Assembly (NCBI RefSeq): GCF_004217615.1
Contig: NZ_SHLD01000001.1
Span: 2,728,001-2,792,000, forward strand
DNA length: 64,000 nt
Source: Micromonospora kangleipakensis
Lineage (GTDB): Bacteria; Actinomycetota; Actinomycetes; Mycobacteriales; Micromonosporaceae
Direction: 5' to 3'
Shown: piece after piece, positions 1-9,582 of the stretch
Layout of the letters: each line of letters starts with the position of its first letter
Numbering within the stretch: position 1 is the first letter of the stretch
The notes under the pieces: model-generated
The model's database searches: none
Told to the model about the DNA's origin: nothing
The model's input: only the letters and a program-made list of their open reading frames with translations
Position numbers and translations under genes: made by a program

Positions 1-1602
1 GAGCGGGACCGGGATGTCCGGCTGGTTGACGAACATGGTGCCCGGCTTGGCCAGCAGGGCCCGCTGCCGCTGGGCCGGCGGGAGGAAGCCGTACTCGGGG
101 CGGGATGCCTCGGCCGGGTCGAGCCGGCCGACCACCCGGATCGCCGAGTTGGTGACGATCCGCCGCTCCACCTCGCTCGCTGTCTGCTGCGCGCCGACCA
201 GGATCACGCCGAGTGAGCGGCCCCGCTCGGCGATGTCCAGCAGCACCTCCTTGATCGGGGAGGAGCCCTCGCGGGGGGCGTACTTGTTGAGCTCGTCGAG
301 GACGACGAAGAGCAGCGGCTTGGCGGTGCCGGCCTTCTCCTTGCGCTCGAACTCGCTCTTGAGCGTCACGCCGACCACGAAACGCTGGGCCCGGTCGGGG
401 AGGTTGTGCAGGTCGACGACGGTGACCTGGGCGCTCTCGGCGGTGTTGATCGAGTGCGGGCGGCGGGTCGCCAGGTCGCCCCGGATCAGCCGGCCCAGGT
501 CCTTCTTGCTGCCGATCAGCCGGCGGGCGAACGCGTTGACGGTGCCGAGCCCGACCGCGCTGCCCGCCCACTCGGACCGGGTCTCGTCGTCGTTGAGCTG
601 CTCGACGATGTGGTCGACCAGGTCCGCGTACGAGCCCAGCCGGACCCCGTCCAGGCTGACCCCGCCGTCGGCGGGCTGGGCGTACCGGGCCAGGTGGGCG
701 GCGACCGAGTGGACCACCATCGTGTACTGCTGGCGCTCGTCGTCGGCGTCGGCGAAGACGTACGGCAGCAGCCGGTCCGCGCAGAACTCGGTGAGCGTCC
801 AGTAGAAGCTGTCCACCCCGGTGAGCCGGCTGCTCACGTCCGGCGTGCCGGAGGAGTCGCCGACCCGGGGCGGGGCGTACACCCGCACGTCGGGGAAGGC
901 GCCCGCGTCCAGCCCGAGCTTCGCGTACCCGGCCCGGGTGGCGTCGTCGAGCCGGGTGTTGGGGTGGTCGAGGAATAGCAGGTCCTCGCCCTTGACGTTG
1001 AAGATCAGCGCCTTGGCGTTGACCGCGTCGCCGCCGAGCACCCCGGAGCGGAAGACCGAATAGAGCAGGAAGGTCGCGAAGCTGGTCTTGGTGGCCACCC
1101 CGGAGATGCCGGAGATGGAGACGTGCGCGCCCCGGGTGCCGTCGAGGAAGTCGGCGTTGAGGTAGACCGGCACGCCGTCGCGGCCCATGCCCATCGGGAT
1201 GCGCCGTTCCATCCGGTCGAAGTGCAGCGCCCGGGCCCGGGCGTCACCCTCGGCCCGGTGCACCACCGCGCCCGGGGTGGGCGGCACGTAGAACTCGGGG
1301 TCGATCCGGGTGGTGGTGATCTCCGCGGCCTCCTGCACCTGGGCCGGCAGCGTCCCGTCGGCGATGGCGAAGACGTCGGAGTCGAACTGCGCGCCCTCGT
1401 GCCGGGCGCGGACCTGGGTGACCACGCCGGCGATGGTCACCGGTTCCCGGTCGGGCAGCTCGCGGCGGGTGACCACCACGTCGTCGAGCTGGAGGTAGCT
1501 GCCGGGGGCGACGGCGGTCCAGAACGTCAGCGGGGTGGCGTCGGCGGTGCCGAGCACCCGGCCGACCCCGTCGCCGGGGCCGTCGAGCAGGTCGTCGGTC
1601 AT
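1..1602 (-). CDS. HerA/DUF87-like ATP-binding protein (C-terminus cut by window)
   Basis: A long frame opens at an ATG ending at 1602 and runs off the left edge (at least 533 codons). It carries a P-loop of the form GISGVATKTS near residue 170 and a Walker B strand, LLFVVLDELNKYAP, near residue 435. This is the layout of HerA/VirD4-type AAA+ ATPases (DUF87) that translocate DNA or act with a nuclease. The N-terminal 150 residues look like a HAS-barrel-type region. Such actinobacterial proteins are sometimes paired with a NurA-like nuclease, but any partner would lie outside the window. The ATPase call is solid; a DNA-end-processing role is family knowledge only. Confidence 0.75.
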   Translation of the reverse strand, partial: MTDDLLDGPGDGVGRVLGTADATPLTFWTAVAPGSYLQLDDVVVTRRELPDREPVTIAGVVTQVRARHEGAQFDSDVFAIADGTLPAQVQEAAEITTTRIDPEFYVPPTPGAVVHRAEGDARARALHFDRMERRIPMGMGRDGVPVYLNADFLDGTRGAHVSISGISGVATKTSFATFLLYSVFRSGVLGGDAVNAKALIFNVKGEDLLFLDHPNTRLDDATRAGYAKLGLDAGAFPDVRVYAPPRVGDSSGTPDVSSRLTGVDSFYWTLTEFCADRLLPYVFADADDERQQYTMVVHSVAAHLARYAQPADGGVSLDGVRLGSYADLVDHIVEQLNDDETRSEWAGSAVGLGTVNAFARRLIGSKKDLGRLIRGDLATRRPHSINTAESAQVTVVDLHNLPDRAQRFVVGVTLKSEFERKEKAGTAKPLLFVVLDELNKYAPREGSSPIKEVLLDIAERGRSLGVILVGAQQTASEVERRIVTNSAIRVVGRLDPAEASRPEYGFLPPAQRQRALLAKPGTMFVNQPDIPVPL

Positions 1603-1830
1603 CGGCGGACTCCGGTCAGCTGGTCGTCTCGGTCGCGGGGCACGAGGAGCATCCTGCCCGAGGGATGCGACAGGTTGCCACGCGACGCGGCGGACGCCAC
1701 CCGAGGTCCTCCGTGCCCCTCGCACAACGGGGTCGACCAACCACACCGCGTGTCGGGGTGGCGCGATTCCCGCCCCGGCCGGGCATGATCCGCGAGATCC
1801 TGCAGGGACCGGGGGAAGCGGGGAGCGGAC

Positions 1831-3462
1831 GTGGGATCGAGACGGGGCCGGATGGTGGCGCTGCTCGTCCTCGCCGGGCTGCCGCCGGTGGTCGAGGAGG
1901 CGGCGCTGGTCGTCGTCGGGCTGCACGCCGCCCGGGGACTCGCCCCGCAGGTCACCGCCGTCTGGCCGTACGACTCGTACCACGACCTGCGCTGGCTGCT
2001 GGTCTACCACGACTCGTGGCTCACGTTCGTGCTCGGGCTGCTCGGCGTCACGGTGGCCCGAGGGCTGCTCTCCGCCGGGCTGACCGCGCTGGCCTGGCCG
2101 GCCGGTACGCCGCGCCCCGCCTGGGGTTGGCTGGTGCGGCGCAACCTGGAGGTCGCGGCGCTGGCCGCGGTGGTGATCTCGCCCTGGGCCGCGCTCTCCG
2201 TCGCCTTCTCCGCGGTCGCGCTCTCCTGGTACCTGTTCGCCTCGCTGGGCCCGATGCTGGTGCTCGCCCCCTTCCTCGTCCGGGCCGGGGTGGTTGCCGG
2301 CTGGTGGCGGGGGCTGCCGACGATCGAGCTGTTCGGCTGGTCGGCGCTGAACTTCGTGCTGCTGACCCTGGCCGGCGCGCTGATCTCCACCACCCCCGGC
2401 TGGGGGACCGTCGGGGTCGCCGGCCTGGCCGGCGTGGCCAACGGGCTGCTCTGGCAACGGACCGTGGCCGCCGCGGCGCTGCCGGCCCGGATCCGCTGGC
2501 GACGGGCGCCGGTCGCCCCGATCGCCATCGCCCTCACCATGGCGGGCGCGGTCTGGGCCCCGTCGCTGATCGGGATCGCCGCCCCCGGGCCGGGGATGTG
2601 GCGCCCGCCGGTCCTCACCGAACGGCTGCCCGACCGGGTCAACCATGCGGTGATCGTCCTCGACGGGCACGACTCGAACTGGGACGGGGAACCACCCGCC
2701 GACCCGCGGGTCGAGCAGTTCTCCTACCAGGGGCTGGACGCGGGTGGTCGGCCCCTGCCGTACCCACCGGCGGCGACCCACCGGTCGCTCGACTCCAGCA
2801 GCGTCCTGCTCGCCGCCCAGGTGGAGGCGCTGCACCGGCGTACCGGCCGGCCGGTGGCCCTGGTCGGGCAGAGCGAGGGCTCGATGGTGGTCCGGACCTA
2901 CCTGGAGAAGTTGCCCCCTGGCCCGGTGACCGCGGCGGTGATGTTCAGCCCCCTGGTCCAGGCCGGGCGGACCTACTACCCGCCCCCCGGGCACGAGGGC
3001 TGGGGGGTCGCGGCGGGCTGGGAGCTGCGTGCCCTGTTCGGGCTGGGGAACCTGCCGCGACCGGTGAAGGACGACCCCGACGAGCCGTTCGTGCGCTCGG
3101 TGCTGAGCGACGCGCCGTTCTACCGCAACCGCACCCTCTGCCCGGTGCCCGGCGTCCGGATGATCGCCTTCCTGCCCACCGTCAGCGCCGCCGAGGCGCC
3201 GCCGGGCGAGTACAGCCGCATCCCGGTCTACCAGCAGCCCGCGCTCCACGGCGGCCTGATCGGCCAGCGGATGGTGGAGGACCGGGTGATCGCGTTCCTG
3301 GCCGGCGAGCGGGTGGACCAGCCCCGCCGGGAGTACGGCCTGTTCCAGCGGCTGGGCGCCGCCTGGCAGGCGCCGCCGTTGGCGCTGTCGCTCAACCCGG
3401 TGTGGTCGGCGAGCCGGGAGGGGGACCCGGCGATGACCGGCCGGGTCTGCGAGGCGCGCTGA
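1831..3462 (+). CDS. Membrane protein with C-terminal alpha/beta-hydrolase domain
   Basis: 543 codons from a GTG preceded by GGGGAGCG. Residues 1 to about 250 hold several strongly hydrophobic segments, consistent with about six membrane helices. The second half resembles an alpha/beta hydrolase: a GQSEGS nucleophile elbow near residue 350 and a late His in ALHGGLIG near residue 475. A membrane-anchored lipase or esterase is plausible; the substrate is unknown. The 3' end overlaps the convergent downstream gene by 71 bp, so one of the two ends may be less constrained. No operon partner on this strand. Confidence 0.7.
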   Translation: MGSRRGRMVALLVLAGLPPVVEEAALVVVGLHAARGLAPQVTAVWPYDSYHDLRWLLVYHDSWLTFVLGLLGVTVARGLLSAGLTALAWPAGTPRPAWGWLVRRNLEVAALAAVVISPWAALSVAFSAVALSWYLFASLGPMLVLAPFLVRAGVVAGWWRGLPTIELFGWSALNFVLLTLAGALISTTPGWGTVGVAGLAGVANGLLWQRTVAAAALPARIRWRRAPVAPIAIALTMAGAVWAPSLIGIAAPGPGMWRPPVLTERLPDRVNHAVIVLDGHDSNWDGEPPADPRVEQFSYQGLDAGGRPLPYPPAATHRSLDSSSVLLAAQVEALHRRTGRPVALVGQSEGSMVVRTYLEKLPPGPVTAAVMFSPLVQAGRTYYPPPGHEGWGVAAGWELRALFGLGNLPRPVKDDPDEPFVRSVLSDAPFYRNRTLCPVPGVRMIAFLPTVSAAEAPPGEYSRIPVYQQPALHGGLIGQRMVEDRVIAFLAGERVDQPRREYGLFQRLGAAWQAPPLALSLNPVWSASREGDPAMTGRVCEAR

Positions 3463-3895
3463 GCCGATCCGGCCCGGGCGGTGCCGGCGTGCGGCCGCGG
3501 ACGGCGCGCCGGTAGCGGAGCAGCAGTCGGACGGCCGCCAGGTCGAGCGCGACCACCAGGACGGCCCGGATCGGCGCGTACGGCAGGAGCGCCAGGTCGA
3601 CGGCGACCGCCGGTACGGCGCAGCAGATCGCGAGCGGAACCGTTCCGCGTCGCCCGGTGAGCACCAGCAGCCCGGCGAGCGTTGCCGCGGCCCCGATGGC
3701 GACGTGCAGCCGCGCCCAGCCGGTGATGTCGACCAGGTACACGCCCTGCGCGGTCTCCACGGCGAACGCGTCGCGCGCCGTGTGTGCCCAGGCGGAGAGC
3801 ACGTCCACCAGTCCGGCGCCGGTCAGCAGTCCGGCGGCGAGCAGCGGGCGACCCGACCCGGTCGCCCCGGCGTCGCCCACCCGTGCGGATCCCAT
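3392..3895 (-). CDS. Small four-helix membrane protein (DUF7144-like)
   Basis: 167 residues with four hydrophobic segments (about 18-35, 58-80, 84-104, 106-125) and a GVYLVDITGWARLHV stretch typical of the actinobacterial DUF7144 membrane family; no enzymatic motif. The ATG at 3895 lies 6 nt after a TAGCCT -10 box, suggesting a leaderless transcript. The C-terminal 24 codons overlap the 3' end of the hydrolase gene on the other strand and are basic and Pro-rich, so they may be poorly conserved. Function unknown. Confidence 0.6.
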   Translation of the reverse strand: MGSARVGDAGATGSGRPLLAAGLLTGAGLVDVLSAWAHTARDAFAVETAQGVYLVDITGWARLHVAIGAAATLAGLLVLTGRRGTVPLAICCAVPAVAVDLALLPYAPIRAVLVVALDLAAVRLLLRYRRAVRGRTPAPPGPDRLSAPRRPGRSSPGPPPGSPTTPG

Positions 3896-3901
3896 CGTCC
3901 C

Positions 3902-3907
3902 AGGCTA
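3902..3907 (-). promoter_or_regulatory. Leaderless-type -10 box (TAGCCT) of the DUF7144-like gene
   Basis: TAGCCT on the minus strand is followed by six bases and then the ATG at 3895, the spacing expected when transcription starts at the start codon. The same arrangement recurs at 20311, 23821, 26296 and 60095. Confidence 0.5.
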
Positions 3908-4187
3908 AGGCCCCGACGGCCGGTCCCGGGCCAACAGCCGGTTGCCCACAGTGGTGAACGGGATGCGAAAAGTTGTGGAAAAAATCTTGGTCTCAGGTCG
4001 TGACAGGGAAGGGCGGCTTGGCGCAAAAATATGCAACAACGCATTGAGGATCTTCCCAACGTCGATCCCTGTGCGCCGTCGCGCCCTGCCACCCGCGGGG
4101 ACGCGACCGATCCGTCGTCCACCACCGGCGGGTCACCGGTCAGTCGGCACCCCCCCGACTGGCAGTCCTAGTGAAGGTAGGAACTTC
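3908..4187 (+). other. Intergenic leader of the secreted protease
   Basis: About 280 bp without a gene. It is clearly less GC-rich than its surroundings around 3960-4060 (runs of A, and a TTGGCG 16-18 bp ahead of AT-rich sequence), which suits a promoter for the downstream protease. A ribosome binding site GAAGG lies at about 4172-4176. I see no riboswitch-like structure. Confidence 0.4.
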
Positions 4188-5729
4188 ATGCGTCGTACCA
4201 CTCTCCTGGGCGGGCTGGCCACGGCCGCTCTCCTGGCCACCGCCGCCACCGTGCCGACCGCGGCCGCCGCCGCGCCCGGCGTCTCCGGTGACGCGTTCAC
4301 CCGCGCGGTGGCTCAGCTCAAGGCCCACTCGGGCAGCGCGCTCGTCAGCGACGGCCAGAGCTTCACGCTGAAGAACACGAGCACCGACGCCGACGGCACC
4401 GAGCACGTCCGGCTCAACCGCTACGCCGACGGCCTGCCCGTGCTGGGCGGCGACCTGGTGGTCCACCTCGGCAAGGGCAACGCCTGGCGCGGCGCCAGCC
4501 AGAGCCTCGCCGCGGCCCCCGTTCGGGGCGCGAAGGCGAAGATCAGCGCCGCGGCCGCGGGCCGGACGGCGCTGGGCGCCTCGACCGCCGCCGACCGCCG
4601 GGTCGACGGCAGTCAGCTGGTCTACGATGCCGACGCCGCCGGCACCGCCCTGGCGTACGAGGTGGTCGTGGGCGGCGCGTACGCCGACGGGACCCCCAGC
4701 GAGCTGCACGTGCTGGTCGACGCCGTCACCGGCAAGGTCCGCGACTCGTGGGAGGGCGTGCAGCGCGACGGCACCGGCAACACCTTCCACTCCGGCTCCG
4801 TCGTGGTGGGCAGCACCCTCTCCGGCGGCACCTACCAGCTCGCCGACGCCAGCCGGGGCGGCCACAAGACCTACGACCTGAACGGCGGCACCTCCGGCAC
4901 CGGCACCCTGGTCACCAACGCCGGCAACGTCTTCGGTGACGGCACCCTGGCCAACCGGCAGACCGCCGCCGCCGATGCCGCGTACGGCGCGCAGGAGACC
5001 TGGGACTACTACAAGACCACGTTCGGCCGCAACGGCATCCGCAACGACGGCGTCGGCGCGTACAGCCGGGTGCACTACAGCACCAACTACGCCAACGCGT
5101 TCTGGAGCGACTCCTGCTTCTGCATGACCTACGGCGACGGCGGCTCCGGCTGGTACCCGCTGACCTCGTTGGACGTCGCCGGGCACGAGATGACCCACGG
5201 CGTCACCAGCAACACCGCGGGCCTGCGCTACAGCGGTGAGTCGGGCGGCCTCAACGAGGCCACCAGCGACATCTTCGGCACCCTGGTCGAGTTCTACGCG
5301 GCCAACAGCAAGGACGCGGGCGACTACCTGATCGGCGAGAAGCTGCGCTCCAGCGGCGTGCCGCTGCGGTACATGGACAAGCCGTCCAAGGATGGCGCCT
5401 CGGCCGACTGCTACAGCAACATGGTGAAGAGCCTGGACGTCCACTACTCCTCCGGTGTGGCGAACCACTTCTTCTACCTGCTCGCCGTCGGCAGCGGCTC
5501 GTCGTCCTACGGCAACAGCCCGACCTGCAACGGCAGCACCGTGACCGGCATCGGCAACGCCAAGGCCGGCGCGATCTGGTACCGCGCGCTGACCACCTAC
5601 ATGACCTCGCGGACCAGCTACGCCGGTGCCCGCACCGCGACCCTGTCGGCCGCCGCGGACCTGTACGGCGCCGGCAGCGCCGAGTACAACACGGTCGCCG
5701 CCGCCTGGTCGGCCGTGAGCGTCAACTGA
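4188..5729 (+). CDS. Secreted thermolysin-like neutral metalloprotease (M4 family)
   Basis: 513 residues. A Sec signal peptide (basic MRRTT, then a hydrophobic Ala/Leu core to about residue 28) is followed by an FTP/PepSY-type propeptide (about 40-190) and the M4 catalytic domain. The zinc-binding HEMTH motif is at residues 333-337, and the third ligand Glu sits in GGLNEATSD about 25 residues later, as in thermolysin. The start was chosen because GAAGG precedes this ATG and the signal peptide begins there; upstream in-frame codons are not signal-like. It should be an extracellular Zn protease matured by propeptide removal. A 13-bp terminator hairpin follows directly. Confidence 0.93.
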   Translation: MRRTTLLGGLATAALLATAATVPTAAAAAPGVSGDAFTRAVAQLKAHSGSALVSDGQSFTLKNTSTDADGTEHVRLNRYADGLPVLGGDLVVHLGKGNAWRGASQSLAAAPVRGAKAKISAAAAGRTALGASTAADRRVDGSQLVYDADAAGTALAYEVVVGGAYADGTPSELHVLVDAVTGKVRDSWEGVQRDGTGNTFHSGSVVVGSTLSGGTYQLADASRGGHKTYDLNGGTSGTGTLVTNAGNVFGDGTLANRQTAAADAAYGAQETWDYYKTTFGRNGIRNDGVGAYSRVHYSTNYANAFWSDSCFCMTYGDGGSGWYPLTSLDVAGHEMTHGVTSNTAGLRYSGESGGLNEATSDIFGTLVEFYAANSKDAGDYLIGEKLRSSGVPLRYMDKPSKDGASADCYSNMVKSLDVHYSSGVANHFFYLLAVGSGSSSYGNSPTCNGSTVTGIGNAKAGAIWYRALTTYMTSRTSYAGARTATLSAAADLYGAGSAEYNTVAAAWSAVSVN

Positions 5730-5738
5730 CCGCCTGAC

Positions 5739-5774
5739 CCGGCGTCGGCGGCCCTCCTCCACCGCCGACGCCGG
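5739..5774 (+). terminator. Terminator after the M4 protease
   Basis: A perfect 13-bp stem (5739-5751 with 5762-5774) around a 10-nt loop begins 9 bp after the stop codon. No U-tract, as usual in high-GC actinomycetes. Confidence 0.7.
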
Positions 5775-5792
5775 ACGGCAGCGCCACCGATC

Positions 5793-5829
5793 ACGGGCGC
5801 GGGTACGCCGGACGGCGTCCCGCGCCCGT
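5793..5829 (-). terminator. Terminator facing the alpha/beta-hydrolase gene
   Basis: An 11-bp perfect stem (5793-5803 with 5819-5829) with an inner 5-bp helix lies 80 bp beyond the stop of the minus-strand hydrolase. Confidence 0.5.
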
Positions 5830-5909
5830 CGTCGTGCGCGGGCCGGGCGGTCCGCGTACCCGGGACGGGCCGGCGGCCGGCGACGTCCGCCCGCCGCCGG
5901 CGCTGCGGC

Positions 5910-6743
5910 TCAGCGCTCGGCGAGGACCTCGCGCAGCCGGGCGGCGAAGGCCGGCGGATCCTCGACGAAGCCGATGTGCCCGCCCGGGAACATCGTGGGG
6001 GCGCCGCCCAGCGCCGCGGCCAGCGCCCGCGAGGTGCGGTCGCAGATCTGGCCGGTCGACTGCTCGCCGAGGCCGACGACGACGCGGGTGGCGCCGTCGC
6101 GCAGGGCGGCGACGTCGGGCTGGAACCGGGTCGTCCCGCGGATCATGTGGACGTACTGGAAGTGCTCGTCGGCGGCCGCCCGCGGATCGGGCTCGCCGCC
6201 GAACATGCCCTGGATCATCTCCTCGGGCAGCTCGATGTTGGCGTTGGCGAGGAACTTGCGCCCGGCGCCGAGCCGGTCCCCGGAGCGGTAGGTGGCGATC
6301 ATGTCCTCCTCCCGGGCCCGGAGCTCCGCGCGGTCGTCGAGCAGCCCGAGCAGCGGCGGCTCGTGCGCGATGACCGTGTGCACCCGCTCGGGGTGGGCCT
6401 GGGCGAGGGCGAGGACGGTCACCGCGCCGCCGCTGGACCCGAGCACCGCGGCCGGGCCGGCGTCGAGGTGGGCGAGGAGCCGGGACATGTCGTCGGCGCG
6501 CAGCTGCGGGGTCGAGTCCTGGTGGGGGTCGTGCAGCAGGCTGCGGTTGATGCCGCGCGGGTCGGTGGTCAGCACGGTGTGCTCCGCGGCCAGCAGGTCG
6601 GCCAGCGGTGCGAAGGCTCCGGCGTCCATCGGGGCGGCGACCAGGGCCACGAGCGGTCCCTGCCCGCGTACCTCGTAGTACAGCCGCCCGTCCGGGACCT
6701 CCAGGGTCGCGGCGGTGACATGCTCGGCGGAGATGCTGCTCAT
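5910..6743 (-). CDS. Alpha/beta-fold hydrolase
   Basis: 277 residues with the standard alpha/beta-hydrolase signature: GSSGGA nucleophile elbow near residue 96, a DPRGINRS strand-loop at about 61-68 and the catalytic His in GGHIGF near residue 256. Similar soluble hydrolases act on small esters or lactones; no specific substrate is indicated. It is divergent from an ECF sigma-factor gene 70 bp away, and in actinomycetes such pairs are often co-regulated, which is only context here. Confidence 0.8.
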   Translation of the reverse strand: MSSISAEHVTAATLEVPDGRLYYEVRGQGPLVALVAAPMDAGAFAPLADLLAAEHTVLTTDPRGINRSLLHDPHQDSTPQLRADDMSRLLAHLDAGPAAVLGSSGGAVTVLALAQAHPERVHTVIAHEPPLLGLLDDRAELRAREEDMIATYRSGDRLGAGRKFLANANIELPEEMIQGMFGGEPDPRAAADEHFQYVHMIRGTTRFQPDVAALRDGATRVVVGLGEQSTGQICDRTSRALAAALGGAPTMFPGGHIGFVEDPPAFAARLREVLAER

Positions 6744-6813
6744 CGGGTCCTCCCGGGTCGTGGCGAACGGCGTTCACCATGCAGACTCCCGTCGTACGGC
6801 AGAATCGTCGCTC

Positions 6814-7860
6814 GTGAGCGTGACTTCCCGGAAAGTCGCGGCGGGCGGCGTCGACCAGGCCGCCTTCACCGCGCTCGTCGCACCGCTGCGCCGGGAACTG
6901 CACGCCCACTGCTACCGGATGCTCGGCTCCACCCACGACGCGGACGACGCCCTCCAGGACGCCCTGCTGCGGGCCTGGCGGGGCCTGCCGGGCTTCGCGG
7001 GTCGCGCCTCGCTGCGCTCCTGGCTGTACACGGTGGCGACCCATACCTGCCTGGACGTCGTCGCCGGTCGCCGCCGCCGCGCCCTCCCCGTCGACCTGGG
7101 CCCGGCGAGTGAACGCGCCGTGCCGGACAACCCCCCGGCCCACCACGTCGCCTGGCTCGGTCCCTGTCCGGATGCCGACCTCGCCGCCGGTCCGGCCGCC
7201 CCGGACGTCCGCTACGAGCAGCGCGAGGCGGTCGAGCTGGCCTTCGTCGCCGCGCTGCAGCACCTGCCGGGCAACCAGCGGGCGGCGCTGCTGCTCTTCG
7301 ACGTCCTCGGCTTCTCCGCCGCGGAGATCGCGGCCATGATGCGCACCTCCACCACGTCGGTGAACTCGGCCCTCGAGCGGGCCCGCCGGGTCGTCGCCGA
7401 GCGGGTCCCCGCCGCGAGTCAGCTGCGGACCCTGCGCACGCTCGACGACGCCCGGCTGCGGGAGATCGTCACCGGGTACGCCACCGCGCTGGAGAACGGC
7501 GACGCCGACACCCTGATCGCCCTGCTCACCGAGGACGTCACCTGGTCGATGCCGCCGATGCCGCACTGGTACCGGGGCCTCGACGCGGTCATGGACTTCG
7601 CCCGCGAGCTGCCCCTGACCCGGTGCGGGAGCTGGCGGCACCTGCCGACCAGCGCGAACGGCCAGCCCGCGGTCGCGTCCTACCTGCGCCAGGGCGGGAC
7701 CGGCCCGTACCTGCCGTGGTCGATCGACGTACTGACGCTGCGGGGCGCGCGGATCGCGGAGATCACGTCGTTCGTGGCGGCGTCGCTCTTCCCGGTGTTC
7801 GGGCTGCCGGACGCGCTGCCGCCACCCGCCGGTGGTCCGGCCCGACGGGATGCGCCCTAG
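6814..7860 (+). CDS. ECF sigma-70 factor with C-terminal SnoaL-like domain
   Basis: 348 residues from a GTG. Region 2 (about 15-80) contains [18 protein letters not shown]; region 4 (about 140-195) contains the helix-turn-helix [21 protein letters not shown]. The last 130 residues form a SnoaL_2-like domain (tryptophan pair in MPHWYRG), as in the SigG/SigJ-type factors with a fused regulatory domain in place of a separate anti-sigma. A CAGAAT element 8 nt before the GTG could be a leaderless -10. The stop overlaps the convergent reductase gene by 4 bp. Confidence 0.85.
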   Translation: MSVTSRKVAAGGVDQAAFTALVAPLRRELHAHCYRMLGSTHDADDALQDALLRAWRGLPGFAGRASLRSWLYTVATHTCLDVVAGRRRRALPVDLGPASERAVPDNPPAHHVAWLGPCPDADLAAGPAAPDVRYEQREAVELAFVAALQHLPGNQRAALLLFDVLGFSAAEIAAMMRTSTTSVNSALERARRVVAERVPAASQLRTLRTLDDARLREIVTGYATALENGDADTLIALLTEDVTWSMPPMPHWYRGLDAVMDFARELPLTRCGSWRHLPTSANGQPAVASYLRQGGTGPYLPWSIDVLTLRGARIAEITSFVAASLFPVFGLPDALPPPAGGPARRDAP

Positions 7861-8642
7861 GCGGCCGGCGCGGCGCCGGCCGGGGGAGCGCCGTCCGGGT
7901 CCCGGGCGTAGCGCAGCATCAGCGTCCCGTCCCCGGCGGCCAGCACGTGCCGCAGCGGCAGGCGCCGGGGCGCGCTGGCGTCGCCGGCGGTGATCCGGCC
8001 GGGGCCGGCCCCGGCGAGCAGCGGCGCGACGGTGAGGCAGAGCTCGTCGACGAGGTCGGCGGCGGTGAGCGCGCCGAACAGGTGCGGGCCGCCCTCGCAG
8101 AGCAGCTGGTCGAGCCCGCGCCGGCGCAGCTCGGCCAGGCCGGCGGCGAGGTCCACCCGGTCCGCGCCGCAGCGGACCAGGTCGGCGACGTCGGTGAGCC
8201 CTGGCGGCGGCTCGGCGGCGTCGCGGGTGAGCACGACCGGCCGTACCGGCGCGTCGGCGAAGGCCGCCTGGGCCGGGTCGAGGTCGAGCGAGCCGGAGAC
8301 CACCACCAACGTCGGGTACTCGGTCAGGCCCTGCTTGCGGCGCCAGGCCCGGCGCGGCTCGCTGAGCCGGACCGCCCGGTAGCCCTCGTGCCGGAGCGTG
8401 CCGGCGGCCACCACCAGGCCGTCGCAGAGCATCCGGAGCAGCCCGAAGACCCGCTTGTCCGGCTCGCCGGAGAGCCCTTCGGAGTAGCCGTCCAGGGTGA
8501 CCGCGCCGTCGGCGCTGGCCACGAAGTTCACCCGCAGGTGGGGCCGCCCGGCGCGACCGTAGAGCGTGGCCAGCTCGGGGTCGGTCAGCGGCCCGGTCGC
8601 CGGCGCCGGCCAGACCCGGGAAATCGGACTTCCGACGCTCAT
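7857..8642 (-). CDS. RibD-C-like pyrimidine reductase family protein
   Basis: 261 residues matching the dihydrofolate-reductase-like C-terminal domain of Rib[17 protein letters not shown] near the N-terminus, the NADPH-binding [14 protein letters not shown] segment and [13 protein letters not shown] late. Actinobacteria carry stand-alone members that may reduce a riboflavin or F420-pathway intermediate, but many are orphan. The ATG at 8642 begins where family similarity starts. Start choice is moderately sure. Confidence 0.8.
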   Translation of the reverse strand: MSVGSPISRVWPAPATGPLTDPELATLYGRAGRPHLRVNFVASADGAVTLDGYSEGLSGEPDKRVFGLLRMLCDGLVVAAGTLRHEGYRAVRLSEPRRAWRRKQGLTEYPTLVVVSGSLDLDPAQAAFADAPVRPVVLTRDAAEPPPGLTDVADLVRCGADRVDLAAGLAELRRRGLDQLLCEGGPHLFGALTAADLVDELCLTVAPLLAGAGPGRITAGDASAPRRLPLRHVLAAGDGTLMLRYARDPDGAPPAGAAPAA

Positions 8643-8793
8643 TCGCTGGCCGGACCGGTGACCGGAGGGGTGGGTCGGGGGGTACGGTGCTGGCAGTCGC
8701 ACCACTTCCGGCCCGGACAGTCGTCGTGCCGTCGTTCCCGGCACGCTCGGCAGATCATGCTGGCAGCCTATGCCGAGGGAGGATGGGACACCG

Positions 8794-9339
8794 ATGCCGC
8801 GTCAGATCTTTCAGCTCACGGTCTCCCTGGCCGGGGTCCGGCCGCCGGTCTGGCGGCGGGTCCTCGTCCCCGGTGGCTACACCCTGGACCGCGTGCACCG
8901 GGTGGTGCAGCACGCGATGGGCTGGCGGGACTGTCATCTGCACTCGTTCGAGATCGACGGGCTCCAGTACGGCGAGCCGGACCCGGACGGCGAGCTGGCG
9001 GTCCGCGACGAGCTGGACGTCCGGCTGGACGCGGTGGTCGGCAAGGGCAGTCGGTTCCACTACACCTACGACTTCGGCGACTGGTGGGAGCACGACCTGC
9101 TGGTGGAGGACGTCTGCTCGGCGGACCCGGACGAGCGGTACCCGTCGTGTCCGCAGGGGGAGCGGGCCTGCCCGCCGGAGGACGTCGGCGGCCCGTCCGG
9201 GTACGCCGTCCTGCTGGCCGCGCTGACCGATCCGGCCCATCGCGAGCACTGGACGATGCGGGAGTGGGCGGGCGCCGGCTTCGACCCGGACGTCTTCGAC
9301 GCCACCCGCGCGACAACCTTGCTGCGCCGCCTCTGCTGA
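8794..9339 (+). CDS. Plasmid pRiA4b ORF-3-like protein
   Basis: 181 residues with the family hallmarks: an N-terminal [21 protein letters not shown], then HLHSFEIDG, and the [13 protein letters not shown] block near the middle. Members occur on plasmids and chromosomes; biochemical function is unknown. The start was placed at 8794 because GGGAGGA lies about 10 nt upstream; an in-frame ATG at 8770 lacks such a site. Confidence 0.85.
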   Translation: MPRQIFQLTVSLAGVRPPVWRRVLVPGGYTLDRVHRVVQHAMGWRDCHLHSFEIDGLQYGEPDPDGELAVRDELDVRLDAVVGKGSRFHYTYDFGDWWEHDLLVEDVCSADPDERYPSCPQGERACPPEDVGGPSGYAVLLAALTDPAHREHWTMREWAGAGFDPDVFDATRATTLLRRLC

Positions 9340-9394
9340 TCCGGGCGCTCCTACCCGGTGCGACCCCGGAGCGTCGATCGATGCGGTCACGATC

Positions 9395-9461
9395 TGGGAA
9401 CGCTCCCAGTGGCCCATTGACACCCCTGACACCTCGCGGCACGCTCATGGGAGCGCTCCCC
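9395..9461 (+). promoter_or_regulatory. Two CebR-type operators around a promoter
   Basis: TGGGAACGCTCCCA (9395-9408) and TGGGAGCGCTCCCC (9448-9461) closely match the CebR cellobiose operator consensus TGGGAGCGCTCCCA known from Streptomyces. TTGACA at 9417-9422 is a good -35 box; the second operator covers the expected -10/start region, so binding would block transcription. The LacI-family protein at 11093-12139 is the obvious ligand-responsive repressor. The operators now stand directly before a permease relic and the beta-glucosidase. Confidence 0.8.
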
Positions 9462-9463
9462 CG

Positions 9464-9582
9464 AGTGGTGTGGATCAGATCTTCGCCGGTACGTTGTCGC
9501 CACCCTGCCCCTGTTCATCGTGTTCGTTCTGTTCGGCCGCCAGATCATCGGCGGAATCATGGAAGGCGCCGTCAAGTCGTGA
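9464..9582 (+). pseudogene. Decayed C-terminal tail of a CebG/MalG-type sugar ABC permease
   Basis: The frame ending at TGA 9580-9582 encodes [16 protein letters not shown], then [12 protein letters not shown], the characteristic end of CebG/MalG-type inner-membrane permeases. Just upstream, in another frame, DQIFAGTL continues the same family pattern; adding one base near 9497 would join the two. No further permease sequence lies upstream: the operator region begins at once. This is the 3' stub of a deleted transporter operon with a frameshift. The stop overlaps the beta-glucosidase GTG, the translational coupling expected in an intact ceb operon. Confidence 0.75.
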
